A stretch of DNA of 64,000 nt from Phycisphaeraceae bacterium (GCA_019454185.1 CP075368.1:1674001-1738000); one strand, 5' to 3'. Counted from the first letter of the stretch, positions 18,047 through 27,672 are shown. Made by a program: numbers and translations. Notes: generated by a model not told the origin, from the letters alone.

Positions 18047-18697
18047 CTAGGACGCCTTCGCACGCGAGCCGGCAGGACCCGGCAGCGTCTCCGCACCGTC
18101 ACGCCTTATTCGGAGTTTCGGCACACAATGCCATTCGAGCGGCGGAACCTCCGACGGGTTCTGCCACGAATCGGCAAGCCCCTCGCCGCGCAGCCACGAT
18201 CGAACGATCAGGTATGAGATCGGGCGCAGCACAACGCCGACGCCCTTTCCGACACCCCTCGTGCGGTTCAGGAGGCGCGCAAGTGCGCTGATCAGACGCT
18301 CCCGGGCCTCATCGACGCTCTCGCCCTGGGGAACCAGAACGCCTGTCGGATCGTCCTTCCATTGCCGGTAGACGGTCGGGAATCGCTCTTCGAGTTCGCC
18401 GACGAGCAGACCTTCCCACAGCCCCAGACTGACCTCGCCGAGGTCGTCCGCAGATTTGACCCGCGCCCCCGTGGCCGCGGCGATGACTCTCGCCGTCTCA
18501 TGGCTCGCGGCATCGGGTCCGCAGACCACCACACCCAGCGTCGATCCAGAGAGCCGCTCGCCGATGGATTGGAGGTGTTCGTGACCGGCCGGGCAGACAG
18601 GGAGATCGGTGCCACCGCCGCACAGGCGCCCCCCCTCGTCCCATGCCGTGGGCCCGCAGCGAGCAATCAGAATCTGGATGTCGGTGACCTTCGCCAT
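18047..18697 (-). CDS. histidine-phosphatase-fold protein lacking the catalytic histidine
   Basis: A 216-residue protein with the phosphoglycerate-mutase/histidine-phosphatase fold. ILIARCGPTAWDEGGRLCG aligns with the family motif LVRHGETxWNxxxRxxG, and ETARVIA, LGEVSLGLWEG and ARERLISAL follow in the usual order. The phosphorylated histidine of RHG is Cys here (R-C-G). The second catalytic histidine, normally in VSHG, is replaced in VVLRPISYLIVRSWL. It is therefore probably a pseudoenzyme or has changed function. The start at 18697 fits the fold; an in-frame ATG at 18838 adds a poorly conserved extension. It lies upstream of accD on the same strand. Confidence 0.8.
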   Translation of the reverse strand: MAKVTDIQILIARCGPTAWDEGGRLCGGGTDLPVCPAGHEHLQSIGERLSGSTLGVVVCGPDAASHETARVIAAATGARVKSADDLGEVSLGLWEGLLVGELEERFPTVYRQWKDDPTGVLVPQGESVDEARERLISALARLLNRTRGVGKGVGVVLRPISYLIVRSWLRGEGLADSWQNPSEVPPLEWHCVPKLRIRRDGAETLPGPAGSRAKAS

Positions 18698-18976
18698 CAG
18701 GATGATGCACTCACCGGGCTCCGACGCCCGCGATGCCCCCGGTCTTCGCGGCATCCTGCCGCCCGGCCAAGCATCGCACCCACGCGCCGCTTCCCGACGC
18801 GAGATCCGAGTGTAGCCCCCCACTGGTGTCGATCGCAAAGCCAGCGTAAGTCAGCACTAACAACGAAACCCGACTGTGGACAAGAGATCACGTCTTCGTC
18901 TGAGTACGCGCTGTACAGGGGGAGGGTCCGCAGGTGTGCGCGGCACAGGCGTACTGAATCGAGAAAGCCGCGAAAC

Positions 18977-19005
18977 AACACCACCCTCGGCAGGGGGGTG
19001 GTGTT
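18977..19005 (-). terminator. terminator-like hairpin after the secreted protease gene
   Basis: A 10-bp perfect stem AACACCACCC/GGGTGGTGTT lies 29 bases past the stop of the minus-strand protease gene. On that strand it is followed by GTTTCG, a weak T-run. Confidence 0.55.
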
Positions 19006-19033
19006 CACGATGTCGAAAGCACAGGCAACCACT

Positions 19034-20239
19034 TCAATCCGGGACGATCTCGATGGGATCGCCCGCATCCTCGACGACGGACTTTCTGAGGATCTCTTCC
19101 AGCCACTCGGGCCTCTCGGGGAAGAGACGATCGATCATGTCCTCGATGATGTCGGGAACACCATCGCCATCACGATCGTCGAGGTTCAGAAGCGTGAATG
19201 CCAGATCGAGTGCCCGCTTGTCTTTCGCGTTCTTGGCCTGCGCCCTGATCTTTCTCAGTTCCTCGATGATGCTCTGGATGAGCGCGGCGATCCGACTCTG
19301 ATCCAACTTCGTCGCCCCGTTGCGGGCGGCGTTCTCCAGTCTGTCGGTCAGGTCCATGAGTTTGTTGGCAAGCAACTCACCGAAGGCGTGCGCCAGTGCT
19401 TCTTCCAGTGCTTCGGACATCTTGATGCCGAACTGGTCAAGAACGGCGTGGAGGAGTTCGTGGATGATCGTCTGTCCGTTCTCGGTCAAGTGCCCGTTCG
19501 CATCTGTCAGGCCATCAGCAACAATCGCGGCAGCGACACTGTCAGCCACGACAATCAAAGGTCCAGAGACGTAGACGCCGCCACCCGGTGTTTCACGTGC
19601 TCCGTTGCCGTACGCAGCTGCAACTCCCGAACTGCCAAGATAACTACCGGGAAGAGCACTGTACCATGCCGTCCCGCTATTCGTCTGGATGCTGGTACTC
19701 AATGCCACACTGCTAAATAATGGTGAGATAATGTGACCATACCGCTGTTCAAGCGATCCAACTCCGTTGCGCACAGCGGCACCAGTCTGTTCGTTGGTTG
19801 GCCCTGGCGAACTCGGGCCGCCGGGGCCTTCTTCATCCCACGGCCCCACCTTGCTCGTCTGCGACCATGTGACCCGCATCTCATCAGAGACGATCCCCAT
19901 AAACGTGGCTCGAACACGCACTCGCCCGGAATCCGTGAAGGTGATCTCCCCCAACTCGTTGATCGTGGCGAACTCGTGCTCTTGATCCGTAGAGACAATC
20001 TCCCACGTCACACCCTCGACGACATCGACGTACGGCGCACCCTCAAAGACAGCAAACGCCGCATCGAGATCGACCACAGAATCCGGACGGGGCGGGATAT
20101 AGGCCGCGACGACCGTCCCGTCGTCCCGGGTTCTCAACTGCTCGTACGTCAGACCCGGGATCTTGGGGTAGATCACGAGATGCCCATCGTTCTTGAGCGG
20201 CATGGACAACGAGGCGATCGTCATCAGAAGCATCAGCAT
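19034..20239 (-). CDS. putative secreted zinc metalloprotease (HEXXH)
   Basis: A 401-residue exported protein of no family I recognise. The start at 20239 is preceded by GGAGG at 5 bases. The short hydrophobic N-terminus MLMLLMTIASLSM is a weak signal peptide. Residues 20-125 look like a beta-rich, Ig-type domain. A low-complexity linker, EEGPGGPSSPGPT, follows. The probable catalytic motif is HELLH at 260-264, with glutamates at 279-280 as candidate third metal ligand. Near the C-terminus, DDRDGDGVPD resembles a calcium-binding EF-hand/thrombospondin-3 loop. Protease activity is inferred from the motif only. Confidence 0.7.
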   Translation of the reverse strand: MLMLLMTIASLSMPLKNDGHLVIYPKIPGLTYEQLRTRDDGTVVAAYIPPRPDSVVDLDAAFAVFEGAPYVDVVEGVTWEIVSTDQEHEFATINELGEITFTDSGRVRVRATFMGIVSDEMRVTWSQTSKVGPWDEEGPGGPSSPGPTNEQTGAAVRNGVGSLEQRYGHIISPLFSSVALSTSIQTNSGTAWYSALPGSYLGSSGVAAAYGNGARETPGGGVYVSGPLIVVADSVAAAIVADGLTDANGHLTENGQTIIHELLHAVLDQFGIKMSEALEEALAHAFGELLANKLMDLTDRLENAARNGATKLDQSRIAALIQSIIEELRKIRAQAKNAKDKRALDLAFTLLNLDDRDGDGVPDIIEDMIDRLFPERPEWLEEILRKSVVEDAGDPIEIVPD

Positions 20240-20254
20240 GCGAACCTCCATGAA

Positions 20255-20269
20255 GCAAAGTGACTTTGC
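20255..20269. promoter_or_regulatory. perfect inverted repeat in the protease leader
   Basis: GCAAAGT-G-ACTTTGC is a 7-1-7 perfect palindrome located 16 bases before the protease start codon, just upstream of its ribosome site. It could be an operator or an RNA hairpin controlling translation. No regulator is identified. Confidence 0.35.
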
Positions 20270-20363
20270 AACACACAGCAACGTGAGATCACGGTAACAC
20301 GACCACCTCACCAAAATAAATGGGGTGGACACCCTGCCGCGGAATCTTCATACTGCCGATCGA

Positions 20364-21623
20364 TCAGGACCGCATCGCCAGCAGTCGCCCGACCTCTTCC
20401 ACATCCTTGTCGCCTCGCCCCGAGAGGTTCACGACGATCCGGGATTCGCCGGGCATCGTCGCGGCGAGTTTGAGTGCGTGCGCGATCGCGTGCGATGTCT
20501 CAAGCGCGGGGATGATCCCCTCGGTCCTCGCGGTGAGCAGGAACGCGTCGAGCGCTTCGTCGTCCGTGGCGGTGGTGTACTCGACGCGCCCGCTGTCTTT
20601 CCAGTACGCGTGCTCAGGCCCGACGCCGGGATAGTCGAGCCCGGCGGAGCAGGAGTGAACATCGGCGGTCTGGCCGTTCGCATCCTGAAGGACATACGAG
20701 AGCGAGCCGTGGAGAATGCCGGGCGAACCGAGCGAGAGCGGCGCGGCGTGCTGCCCGGGCTCGCGCGATCTGCCGCCCGCCTCGACGCCGATCAGTCGGA
20801 CACCCTTGTCATCCGCAAAGTCGTAGAAGATGCCCGCGGCATTCGATCCCCCGCCGACGCAGGCGACGATCGCTTCGGGTAGTTTGCCGAGCTGCCGGAT
20901 GGACTGGCCCTTGCACTCTCGCCCGATGATGGACTGAAAGTCGCGAACAATCATCGGGAAGGGGTGCGGCCCGACGACCGATCCGATGATGTAGTGCGTG
21001 TGCTCGACAGACCCCATCCAGTCACGCATCGCCTCGTTGGTCGCGTCTTTGAGCGTGCGCGAGCCGGAATTCACCTCGATGACGTTGGCGCCGAGCATCT
21101 TCATGCGCGTCACGTTCAGTTTCTGGCGGCGCACGTCCTCGGAGCCCATGTAGACATCGCACTCGAGGCCGAGAAACGCCGCGGCTGTTGCGCTCGCGAC
21201 GCCGTGCTGCCCCGCGCCGGTCTCCGCGATGATGCGGCGCTTGCCCATTTTCTTGGTGAGGAGGCCCTGCCCGATGGTGTTGTTGATCTTGTGAGCACCG
21301 GTGTGCGCCAGATCCTCGCGCTTGAACCAGATCTCGGCACCCTTGGTGCGATCGGCACCCTTGCGGGCGTGCTTCGTGAGCCGCTGCGCGAAGTAGAGGG
21401 GCGTCGGGCGGCCGACGTATGTGGTGAGAAGCGAGCGAAGCTCATCCCAGAATCGCTCGTCGCTGCGGACGCGGTCGTACACGTCAATGAGCTGCTCGAG
21501 CGCGGAGACGAGCGTCTCGGGCACATACGCCCCGCCGAACTGGCCGAATCGGCCCCGCTCGTCGGGAACCTCACTGATGAGCGGTGGTCGAGGCGTCTGG
21601 AGGTCGTTGCTGATCGTGCTCAT
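20364..21623 (-). CDS. trpB: tryptophan synthase beta chain
   Basis: Condenses indole with serine to tryptophan using pyridoxal phosphate, in an alpha2beta2 complex with TrpA. The 419 residues include [10 protein letters not shown], the PLP lysine Lys112 in GAHKINN, the phosphate-binding loop [11 protein letters not shown] and LSGRGDKD near the end. The [13 protein letters not shown] and Q-HGVASA motifs mark TrpB1. No other trp gene is adjacent, so the pathway is scattered. It follows the nucleoside transporter gene by 57 bases on the same strand. Confidence 0.95.
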   Translation of the reverse strand: MSTISNDLQTPRPPLISEVPDERGRFGQFGGAYVPETLVSALEQLIDVYDRVRSDERFWDELRSLLTTYVGRPTPLYFAQRLTKHARKGADRTKGAEIWFKREDLAHTGAHKINNTIGQGLLTKKMGKRRIIAETGAGQHGVASATAAAFLGLECDVYMGSEDVRRQKLNVTRMKMLGANVIEVNSGSRTLKDATNEAMRDWMGSVEHTHYIIGSVVGPHPFPMIVRDFQSIIGRECKGQSIRQLGKLPEAIVACVGGGSNAAGIFYDFADDKGVRLIGVEAGGRSREPGQHAAPLSLGSPGILHGSLSYVLQDANGQTADVHSCSAGLDYPGVGPEHAYWKDSGRVEYTTATDDEALDAFLLTARTEGIIPALETSHAIAHALKLAATMPGESRIVVNLSGRGDKDVEEVGRLLAMRS

Positions 21624-21680
21624 GGCGTCAGAGAGGATAGCGCAAAGAGCCACGCCGGCCCCGGCGTTCAGATCGCGTCG

Positions 21681-22910
21681 TCAGAGAAAGAGCGCGGCAG
21701 CGCAGGCCGTGCTCCAGCAGGCCAGGGCCCCCGCGACCATGGCCCGGGGACCGATGGAGACGAAATCCGCCCTGCGTTCGGGTGCCAGAGCCGTCAGCCC
21801 GCCAATCTGTATCGCGATCGATGGCAGGTTGCAGAACCCGCACAATGCATACGTCACGATCTGGGCACTCCGAGGACCGATCTCCCCGGAGATCATCGCC
21901 TGGTGAAGCGAGACATAGGCGACGAACTCCGTCGCGACGATCTGCTTGCCAAGAAGCGATCCGACAAGGATGCGCTGCCCCTCGTCGATGCTCATCAGCC
22001 ACGCAGCGGGCGCAAGCGCATGACCCAGGATCTGCTCAAGAGACGTGCCGATCGCGTTCAAGGGCCAGTTCACCAGCGCGATCAGTGACACGAACGCGAC
22101 GAGCATCGCAGCGACGTTCAGGGCAAGCTTCAAGCCGTCGGATGCCCCGAGGGCCGCGGCGTCGAGGATGCCGGTCCCGAGCGTTTCGGGTCGGATGCTG
22201 GTCGGCGTGTCCTGCACGGTCTGCGTCTCGGGCACCATGATCCTCGCCATGACGAGAGCGGCGGGCGCGGACATCAGCGACGCGGTCATCAGGTGCTTGG
22301 CGAAGAGGGCTTGCGAGTCCTGCGAATCGCCGCCGAGCATGCCGATGTATGCCGCCATCACAGACCCCGCTATGGTCGCAAAGCCGGTGGTCATCAGCGT
22401 CATGATCTGCGCCTTCGTGAAGGTGTTGATGTAGGGCCTGACGCAGAGCGGGGCCTCGGTCTGGCCGACGAACACGTTGCTCGCCGCAACAAGCGCCTCA
22501 GAGCCGGAGACGCCCAGCGTGCGGTGCAGCAGCCACGCCATGGCGTTGACGATCCGTGGCATAAGACCGATGCGATAGAGCACGGCCATCAATGCCGCGA
22601 AGAAGATGATCACAGGCAGAACCTTGATCGCGAAGATAAACCCCCACGGTCCGTCCGCCCGGGCGAGTTCAGGTCCGAAGAGAAAGACAATGCCGTGGTC
22701 GGCCTGACGGATCGCGCCCGCGACGAATCGGCTGGCGTAGTCGACGGGCGTGACCAGGGGGGGGAACGAGAGAAACGCCCCGGCGATCACGATCTGGATC
22801 GTGAAGCCGATCACCGCAAGTCGCCACGGGAAACGGCGGCGATCCGAAGAGAGGACCCATGCGATAGCGGCGAGCATCGCGATGCCGAGCAGCGGCTTGA
22901 GAATCTGCAT
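21681..22910 (-). CDS. concentrative nucleoside transporter (NupC/CNT family)
   Basis: Imports nucleosides with H+ or Na+. The 409-residue protein has about ten membrane segments. It carries CNT signatures: GFIFAIKVLPVIIFFAALM, the substrate-contact region FVGQTEAPL, PYINTFTKAQIMTLMTTGFATIAGSVM, and ASLMSAPAALVMARIMVPE. Near the C-terminus, LLGKQIVATEFVAY and YALCGFCNLPSIAIQIGGL complete the second repeat. The ATG at 22910 gives the standard length. It precedes trpB, with which it may be cotranscribed without evident functional link, and is divergent from lnt. Confidence 0.92.
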   Translation of the reverse strand: MQILKPLLGIAMLAAIAWVLSSDRRRFPWRLAVIGFTIQIVIAGAFLSFPPLVTPVDYASRFVAGAIRQADHGIVFLFGPELARADGPWGFIFAIKVLPVIIFFAALMAVLYRIGLMPRIVNAMAWLLHRTLGVSGSEALVAASNVFVGQTEAPLCVRPYINTFTKAQIMTLMTTGFATIAGSVMAAYIGMLGGDSQDSQALFAKHLMTASLMSAPAALVMARIMVPETQTVQDTPTSIRPETLGTGILDAAALGASDGLKLALNVAAMLVAFVSLIALVNWPLNAIGTSLEQILGHALAPAAWLMSIDEGQRILVGSLLGKQIVATEFVAYVSLHQAMISGEIGPRSAQIVTYALCGFCNLPSIAIQIGGLTALAPERRADFVSIGPRAMVAGALACWSTACAAALFL

Positions 22911-23005
22911 GTTGAACTCCGTCCACGAGTCGGAAGCGTGGCGGGGTATTCTGACGCCGTTCGACCAACAACGCCAGCCGACGACTCCGGCGTAACATCG
23001 CCCCC

Positions 23006-24757
23006 ATGGGCCGACGAGAAGTCGCAGATGGTGGTGAAACAGTGAACGCTCGACGAGCGCGCATGGACTGGCGAGAGTTCCGAACGGGTGTGCTGGGTGG
23101 GCTGGCGTTCGGGATCGGGCTTGTCCTCGCGTTTCCGCCGGTCGGATTCTGGCCAGCGACGATCCTGATGCCCCTGGCGATCGTGATGCTGGTCGGCCGG
23201 GGCATCGACCGAGTCGGCTCGGCATCTCTGGGCGTTGTCGTCGGGACACTGCCCGCCTGGGCGATGCAGCATGCCTGGGTTGTCAACGTCTCAGAACTCG
23301 GCTTTCCGCCCCTGGTTCTGTATTCCGCCTCATTCTCGGGTGCCACAACCTGGCTGCTTGCCCGTCTGGTCCGCCGGATGCCGCGGCTCGGGCTCGGCGC
23401 GTCGTGCGGGCTCGTCTGGTGCCTCGTCGAGACGATCAGGGGCGAGATCCTGTTGGGTGGGTATCCGTGGCATCTCGTCGCGCACCCGCTCATCGATGTG
23501 GCCTCGCTCGCTTCGCCGGGCGGCGTGATCGGGGCATACGGCGTCTCCGGCCTCGTCGCGGTTCTGGCTGGTGCCATCGGCGACGCCGTCATCAAGCGAC
23601 GGACTCGTGCGGCATCGATCGCCATCGGCGCAACCTCGCTGGCATGGGTCGGATTGAGCGTGCTGCCGGCACCATCGCCATCGGAAACAATCAGGGTCGC
23701 GGTGATCCAGACAAACAGCCGCCAGGACAATCGCACCCCCACCACACCGTGGGAGATGGTCGAGCTGATGCGAACGCTCATGCAGCAGACACGCGAGGCG
23801 GCGGCGGAGAATCCCGCCTTCATCGTCTGGCCGGAGAGCATGATGCCCGGGCGTTCGATGCAGCCGTCGACGATCCAGGCCGAACGAGACTTCGGCGTGT
23901 ACTACAAGGTGGTTCCTCCCGCTGCGGTCGGCGAGCCGTTCGCGCTCAGCGCGTGGGAGTTCGCCGAGGCAACCGCGTCACTCCAGTCCGAACTGGGAGT
24001 GCCGCTGCTGGTGGGCTCGGAGCGTTACACGAATCTGCGGATCAAGGACTCGCCCGAAGGCGGGATCACCTATGACGCCGACGAAACCTTCAACAGCGTC
24101 TTTCTCGTGGTCGGTGGCGAGGTCGCGGGCGTGTACGACAAGATGGTGCTCACCCCGTTCGGAGAGGTCATGCCCGGCATCCGATACTGGCCCTGGCTTC
24201 AGGCGCGTGTCAGGGCCCTCGGCGCATACGGAATGCCCTTCAACCTGTCGGCGGGGAAGGAGCGAACCGTACTTGTCGCGCCCAGAGCCGAAGGGGGCTC
24301 CCTGAGACTCGTTGCACCGATCTGCTTCGAAGCGACCATGCCAAACGCGTGCCGCAGGTTGGTCTACGAAAGTGGCCACCGCCGGGCCGACGTGATCGTG
24401 AACGGCACGAACGACGGGTGGTTCAACTCGTTCGCGATGGCCCGGGGCCAGCACCTGCTCGGAGCCCGGTGGAGATCGCTCGAACTGGCGACCCCTATGG
24501 CCCGGGCGGCGAACACCGGAACATCCGCACTCATCGATCATCGGGGAAGATTGGTCGCCAAAGGCGTCAACAACTCAACGAAGACCCACGACATCGATGG
24601 TGTCCTGAGCGGCGAACTGCCGATCGTTGAGGGCGTATCGGTATATGCTCGGGGCGGCTGGGTCGCGCCGTGGGTTGTTGGCGCAGCGTGCCTGGTGTTG
24701 ATCTGTGCGCCCGCAATACTCGGGCGTAGAAGCAAACGCGAGGCCAGCCCGGAGTAG
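23006..24757 (+). CDS. lnt: apolipoprotein N-acyltransferase
   Basis: Completes lipoprotein maturation by N-acylating the lipid-modified cysteine. About six N-terminal membrane segments (residues 27-222) precede a periplasmic nitrilase domain. Its triad is Glu277 in VWPES, Lys379 in YDKMVLTPFGE and Cys440 in APICFE. A last helix (WVAPWVVGAACLVLICAPAIL) closes the 583-residue protein. The many lipoproteins in this window are its likely clients. Starts at GTG 23042 and ATG 23063 are alternatives; neither changes a domain. Confidence 0.93.
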   Translation: MGRREVADGGETVNARRARMDWREFRTGVLGGLAFGIGLVLAFPPVGFWPATILMPLAIVMLVGRGIDRVGSASLGVVVGTLPAWAMQHAWVVNVSELGFPPLVLYSASFSGATTWLLARLVRRMPRLGLGASCGLVWCLVETIRGEILLGGYPWHLVAHPLIDVASLASPGGVIGAYGVSGLVAVLAGAIGDAVIKRRTRAASIAIGATSLAWVGLSVLPAPSPSETIRVAVIQTNSRQDNRTPTTPWEMVELMRTLMQQTREAAAENPAFIVWPESMMPGRSMQPSTIQAERDFGVYYKVVPPAAVGEPFALSAWEFAEATASLQSELGVPLLVGSERYTNLRIKDSPEGGITYDADETFNSVFLVVGGEVAGVYDKMVLTPFGEVMPGIRYWPWLQARVRALGAYGMPFNLSAGKERTVLVAPRAEGGSLRLVAPICFEATMPNACRRLVYESGHRRADVIVNGTNDGWFNSFAMARGQHLLGARWRSLELATPMARAANTGTSALIDHRGRLVAKGVNNSTKTHDIDGVLSGELPIVEGVSVYARGGWVAPWVVGAACLVLICAPAILGRRSKREASPE

Positions 24758-24796
24758 GCCATTCAGGGTTCGGATGATCGGAAGGGACCACGACAC

Positions 24797-25858
24797 ATGG
24801 GATCATTCTCGAAGCGTGCGTGCAGCGGTCTGGCAGCCATCGCGGGCACTCTTGCCTCACTTGGACTTGCATCGTGTGGCGATCGATCCGCCTCGACCGG
24901 GCCATCGACGACGACTGAGCCGAGGCCGGTGGTCACGGCGGTGAGTCGCTCGGAGATTCGCGAGAAGGCGATCGATGTGCTGACCGAAGCGGTGCAGTCG
25001 CCCCTCCCGCAGATGAGAGCAAACGCGATCGAGGGGATGCTGCAGGCACCGACACGCCTGGAGCCGCTCGTCGCGCTCGGGCTGAAAGACGAGAACCTCG
25101 GTGTCCGCAGCGTCGCCGCCATGTGCGTCGGAAGGGCGAAGATCCGCTCACTCGCGTCCTCCGTCGCCCCCCTTCTCACAGATGAATCCGGCTTTGTGCG
25201 CCTCTCCGCCAACTACGCGCTCATGCGGTTGGGCGAGCCCGCGGCACCGAGCATGCTCGCCGAGGCGCTCCTCGCTGACCCATCGCCGCGCGTTCGATCT
25301 CACGCTGCCTATGTGCTCGGCGAACTGGGGAACAAGTCCGCCACAGCGATGCTCCGTCAGGCCTTGCTCGAAAAGATGCCACTGGCCTCGGCTGAAGAGA
25401 TGCGACTGATGCACCTCCAGATTGCTGAGGCACTCGTGAAACTCGGCGACACCGCGCAGGTTCAGACGATCCGTGCCGCGCTCTACCCCTCTCGCCCCCA
25501 GGAGCTTGAGGCGGCCGCGCTCGCGGTGCAGATCATCGGCGAGGTGCGAGACCGCGGGGCGATCGATCAACTCATCTACCTTGATGCCTATCGCGATGAG
25601 ACTGGGCAGCGGATGCCCGCCGAGGTTCGTCTCGCCCTCGCCAGCGCGATGGCAAAGATGGGGCGGCGCGAGGGCTCCTTCATCGCAGATGAGTTCAAGG
25701 CCAATGAGGTGCCCGCGATCCGCGCCCAGGCAGCTTCCGTCTACGGCGAGACCGGACAACCCGACAATCTCCCCACCCTGGCGTCGATGCTCGACGACCC
25801 GGAGGGAAACGTCCGAGTCGCGGCCGCCGCAGCCATCCTCAAAATCACCTCGCGCTGA
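24797..25858 (+). CDS. HEAT-repeat lipoprotein
   Basis: A 353-residue protein with a signal peptide and lipobox ending G-L-A-S-C (Cys27), so it is membrane-anchored and substrate for the upstream Lnt. From about residue 50 to the end it is built of helical HEAT/PBS-type repeats, each carrying motifs such as VRSVAAMCVGR, VRLSANYALMRLGE, VRSHAAYVLGELG and VRVAAAAAILKI. Such solenoids bind proteins. No catalytic motif is visible and the partner is unknown. It begins 39 bases after lnt and may share its transcript. Confidence 0.85.
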   Translation: MGSFSKRACSGLAAIAGTLASLGLASCGDRSASTGPSTTTEPRPVVTAVSRSEIREKAIDVLTEAVQSPLPQMRANAIEGMLQAPTRLEPLVALGLKDENLGVRSVAAMCVGRAKIRSLASSVAPLLTDESGFVRLSANYALMRLGEPAAPSMLAEALLADPSPRVRSHAAYVLGELGNKSATAMLRQALLEKMPLASAEEMRLMHLQIAEALVKLGDTAQVQTIRAALYPSRPQELEAAALAVQIIGEVRDRGAIDQLIYLDAYRDETGQRMPAEVRLALASAMAKMGRREGSFIADEFKANEVPAIRAQAASVYGETGQPDNLPTLASMLDDPEGNVRVAAAAAILKITSR

Positions 25859-26205
25859 CCCCGGTTCCTGTTGCCATGGCTGAGGCAAAGACCCCGGAAC
25901 AGCTGCCGTCTCCGGTCTGGATGAATCCCAACGTGGGTAGCAGGCGTATCTGGCCTCGCTCTGCGGTTGACAGCCGCGTGGCGGGGCGTTATCACAGTCG
26001 GCTCGTCGGGGGTCTCGGTGTTCCTGAGCAGTGGTTCGTCGTGTTCGGTAAGATGTAGGAGATTGTCGGGCCCTTCGGGTCGTCCACGTGCAGAGAGCGG
26101 GCATATATTGATGCCCCTCCGCGCTCGCGGAGTCTCCGGACCGAGGGGCGGGACAGAACACACGGCACTCGTCGTGTGTTGAAGGTGTCTTGACAGGAGT
26201 TGAAG
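25859..26205 (+). promoter_or_regulatory. intergenic region with a hairpin-rich leader
   Basis: There is no gene in these 347 bases. The last 110 bases hold three successive perfect hairpins: GGGCAT/ATGCCC at 26099-26116, CTCCGC/GCGGAG at 26117-26132 and AACACACG/CGTGTGTT at 26157-26180. These end 25 bases before the GTG of the coiled-coil protein gene, whose ribosome site is AGGAG at 26195-26199. The arrangement suggests a structured 5' leader. I do not recognise a known riboswitch. Confidence 0.45.
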
Positions 26206-27069
26206 GTGCACATTCTCTCGAAGATCTTTGTCGTGTTCGCGGCGGTCCTGAGCATCCTGCTCGCAGGCCTGACCATGGCGTTTGCGGTCAACGCGGACCG
26301 GATCAAGGCCGACTACGCCAACGAGCAGGTCCGGCGCCAGTCGGCGGTGGACTCCGCAGCGTCGGAGCAGTCTGCCTACAGCGCCGAGCGCGGGCGGCTC
26401 AATCAGCAGCTCTCAGATCTGGCCAACGCGGTCGCCGCGAAGGATGCGGATATCCGTGAGCTTCAGACCTCGAACGCCCGCGAGATCGCCGGCCGTCGCG
26501 AGGCGATGGCCCAGCGTGACGAGATCTCCAACAAGACGAAGGTGCTGGAAGAGACCGCGCGAACCCAGTCGAAACTAATCGACGGATACCGCACCGAGGT
26601 GACCGCCCTCCGCGACAACGAGATCCAGTTCCGCCGGCGTGAGCTCGAACTCGAAGATCGCATCAACGACCTTGAGTCCCGTCGTGAGGTGCTCGAGCAG
26701 ACCCTCCGCTCGCTCCAGGAGCAGTTGACGGAAGTCAAGACCTCGCTCGCCGCGGCTCAGGGCGGCGTCGGCGCTTCCTCTTCCAGCGAGTCCGCAACGA
26801 CCTTCGTCGATACCGGCCCGCTGATCACGGCTCGCATCGAGTCGATCCAGAAGGATCCCTCTTCCGGCGCGATCTACGCCAAGATCAACGCCGGCAGCAA
26901 CGACCGTATCCGCGACAACATGCAGATGTACATCGGACGCGGGACCGAGTTCATCGGCCACATCGTCATCACCCAGACCGATCTCAACCACGCCATCGGT
27001 CGCGTTGATCTCCTCGGACGCAAGGTCGAGGTGATGAACGGCGACACGGTGATCAGCCGCCTGCGTTGA
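26206..27069 (+). CDS. membrane-anchored coiled-coil protein
   Basis: A 287-residue protein of unrecognised family. The GTG at 26206 is preferred because AGGAG lies 6 bases upstream; a TTG at 26200 is possible. One membrane segment (IFVVFAAVLSILLAGLTMAFAV, residues 6-27) is followed by a long heptad-rich coiled coil from about 30 to 180. A small beta-rich C-terminal domain covers 190-287 (ITARIESIQKDPSSGAIYAKI to NGDTVISRLR). The layout resembles MreC: anchor, coiled coil, beta domain. Direct homology is not visible. The short gene downstream probably belongs with it. Confidence 0.8.
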   Translation: MHILSKIFVVFAAVLSILLAGLTMAFAVNADRIKADYANEQVRRQSAVDSAASEQSAYSAERGRLNQQLSDLANAVAAKDADIRELQTSNAREIAGRREAMAQRDEISNKTKVLEETARTQSKLIDGYRTEVTALRDNEIQFRRRELELEDRINDLESRREVLEQTLRSLQEQLTEVKTSLAAAQGGVGASSSSESATTFVDTGPLITARIESIQKDPSSGAIYAKINAGSNDRIRDNMQMYIGRGTEFIGHIVITQTDLNHAIGRVDLLGRKVEVMNGDTVISRLR

Positions 27070-27148
27070 GTACGACCAACGACCCTTTCGACCGCGAGAC
27101 TCGCGGATGCACGCGTCCCTCGCGTGCGATGGATCGGAGACACGCTCG

Positions 27149-27349
27149 ATGAACCAGTTCGGAATGCAAATGCCGGGAGGCAAGTCGCGACGCGGGGCAA
27201 GCCCCGACGTCTTCACCGCCCTCCTGTTCCTCTCCTGTGCGGCGTTGCTCGCGGCGTGCGTCATGGTCTTCATGCAGGGCTCGAAGATCGGGCCCGATGG
27301 AAGCGCGTTCAAGATCCAGGAAGAAGGCCGCATCTCACTGCCCAAGTAA
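27149..27349 (+). CDS. small single-helix membrane protein
   Basis: A 66-residue protein with one membrane segment (FTALLFLSCAALLAACVMVFM, residues 23-43) and a short extracytoplasmic tail. GGAG lies about 11 bases before the ATG. It starts 79 bases after the coiled-coil protein gene in the same direction, suggesting a two-gene unit. The coding sequence contains the hairpin GCGGGGC-AA-GCCCCG. No family recognised. Confidence 0.65.
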   Translation: MNQFGMQMPGGKSRRGASPDVFTALLFLSCAALLAACVMVFMQGSKIGPDGSAFKIQEEGRISLPK

Positions 27350-27520
27350 CCGGCCGCCCGAGGAACGGGCTGATCCAAGCCACGCCCCAAGAGCCGCCTC
27401 CCCCGTTCCCCACCCGACGGGATCGGCATGCGAGCAACGCATCCAGGGCGTGGGACTTGAGAGCGTTCGTGTCGGTTGCCAGCACTTTCTCGGACCGGCC
27501 CATGTTTCGAGGCAAGAACC

Positions 27521-27548
27521 TTGACAGCGTGAAACAGAGGCCTACATT
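27521..27548 (+). promoter_or_regulatory. promoter of tRNA-Asp
   Basis: -35 TTGACA and -10 TACATT separated by 16 bases, ending 44 bases before the tRNA 5' end. The -35 is a perfect consensus. Confidence 0.75.
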
Positions 27549-27592
27549 GATTCCTGCATTCGCGGCTGCCAGCCGCGGATGGACAAGCGTTT

Positions 27593-27666
<74 letters not shown>

Positions 27667-27672
27667 TTTGAA

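Noticed and set aside
18870..18890. DnaA-box-like TGTGGACAA, also near 27940 and 53634
   Set aside because: Isolated single copies differing from the consensus and not clustered; not evidence for an origin.
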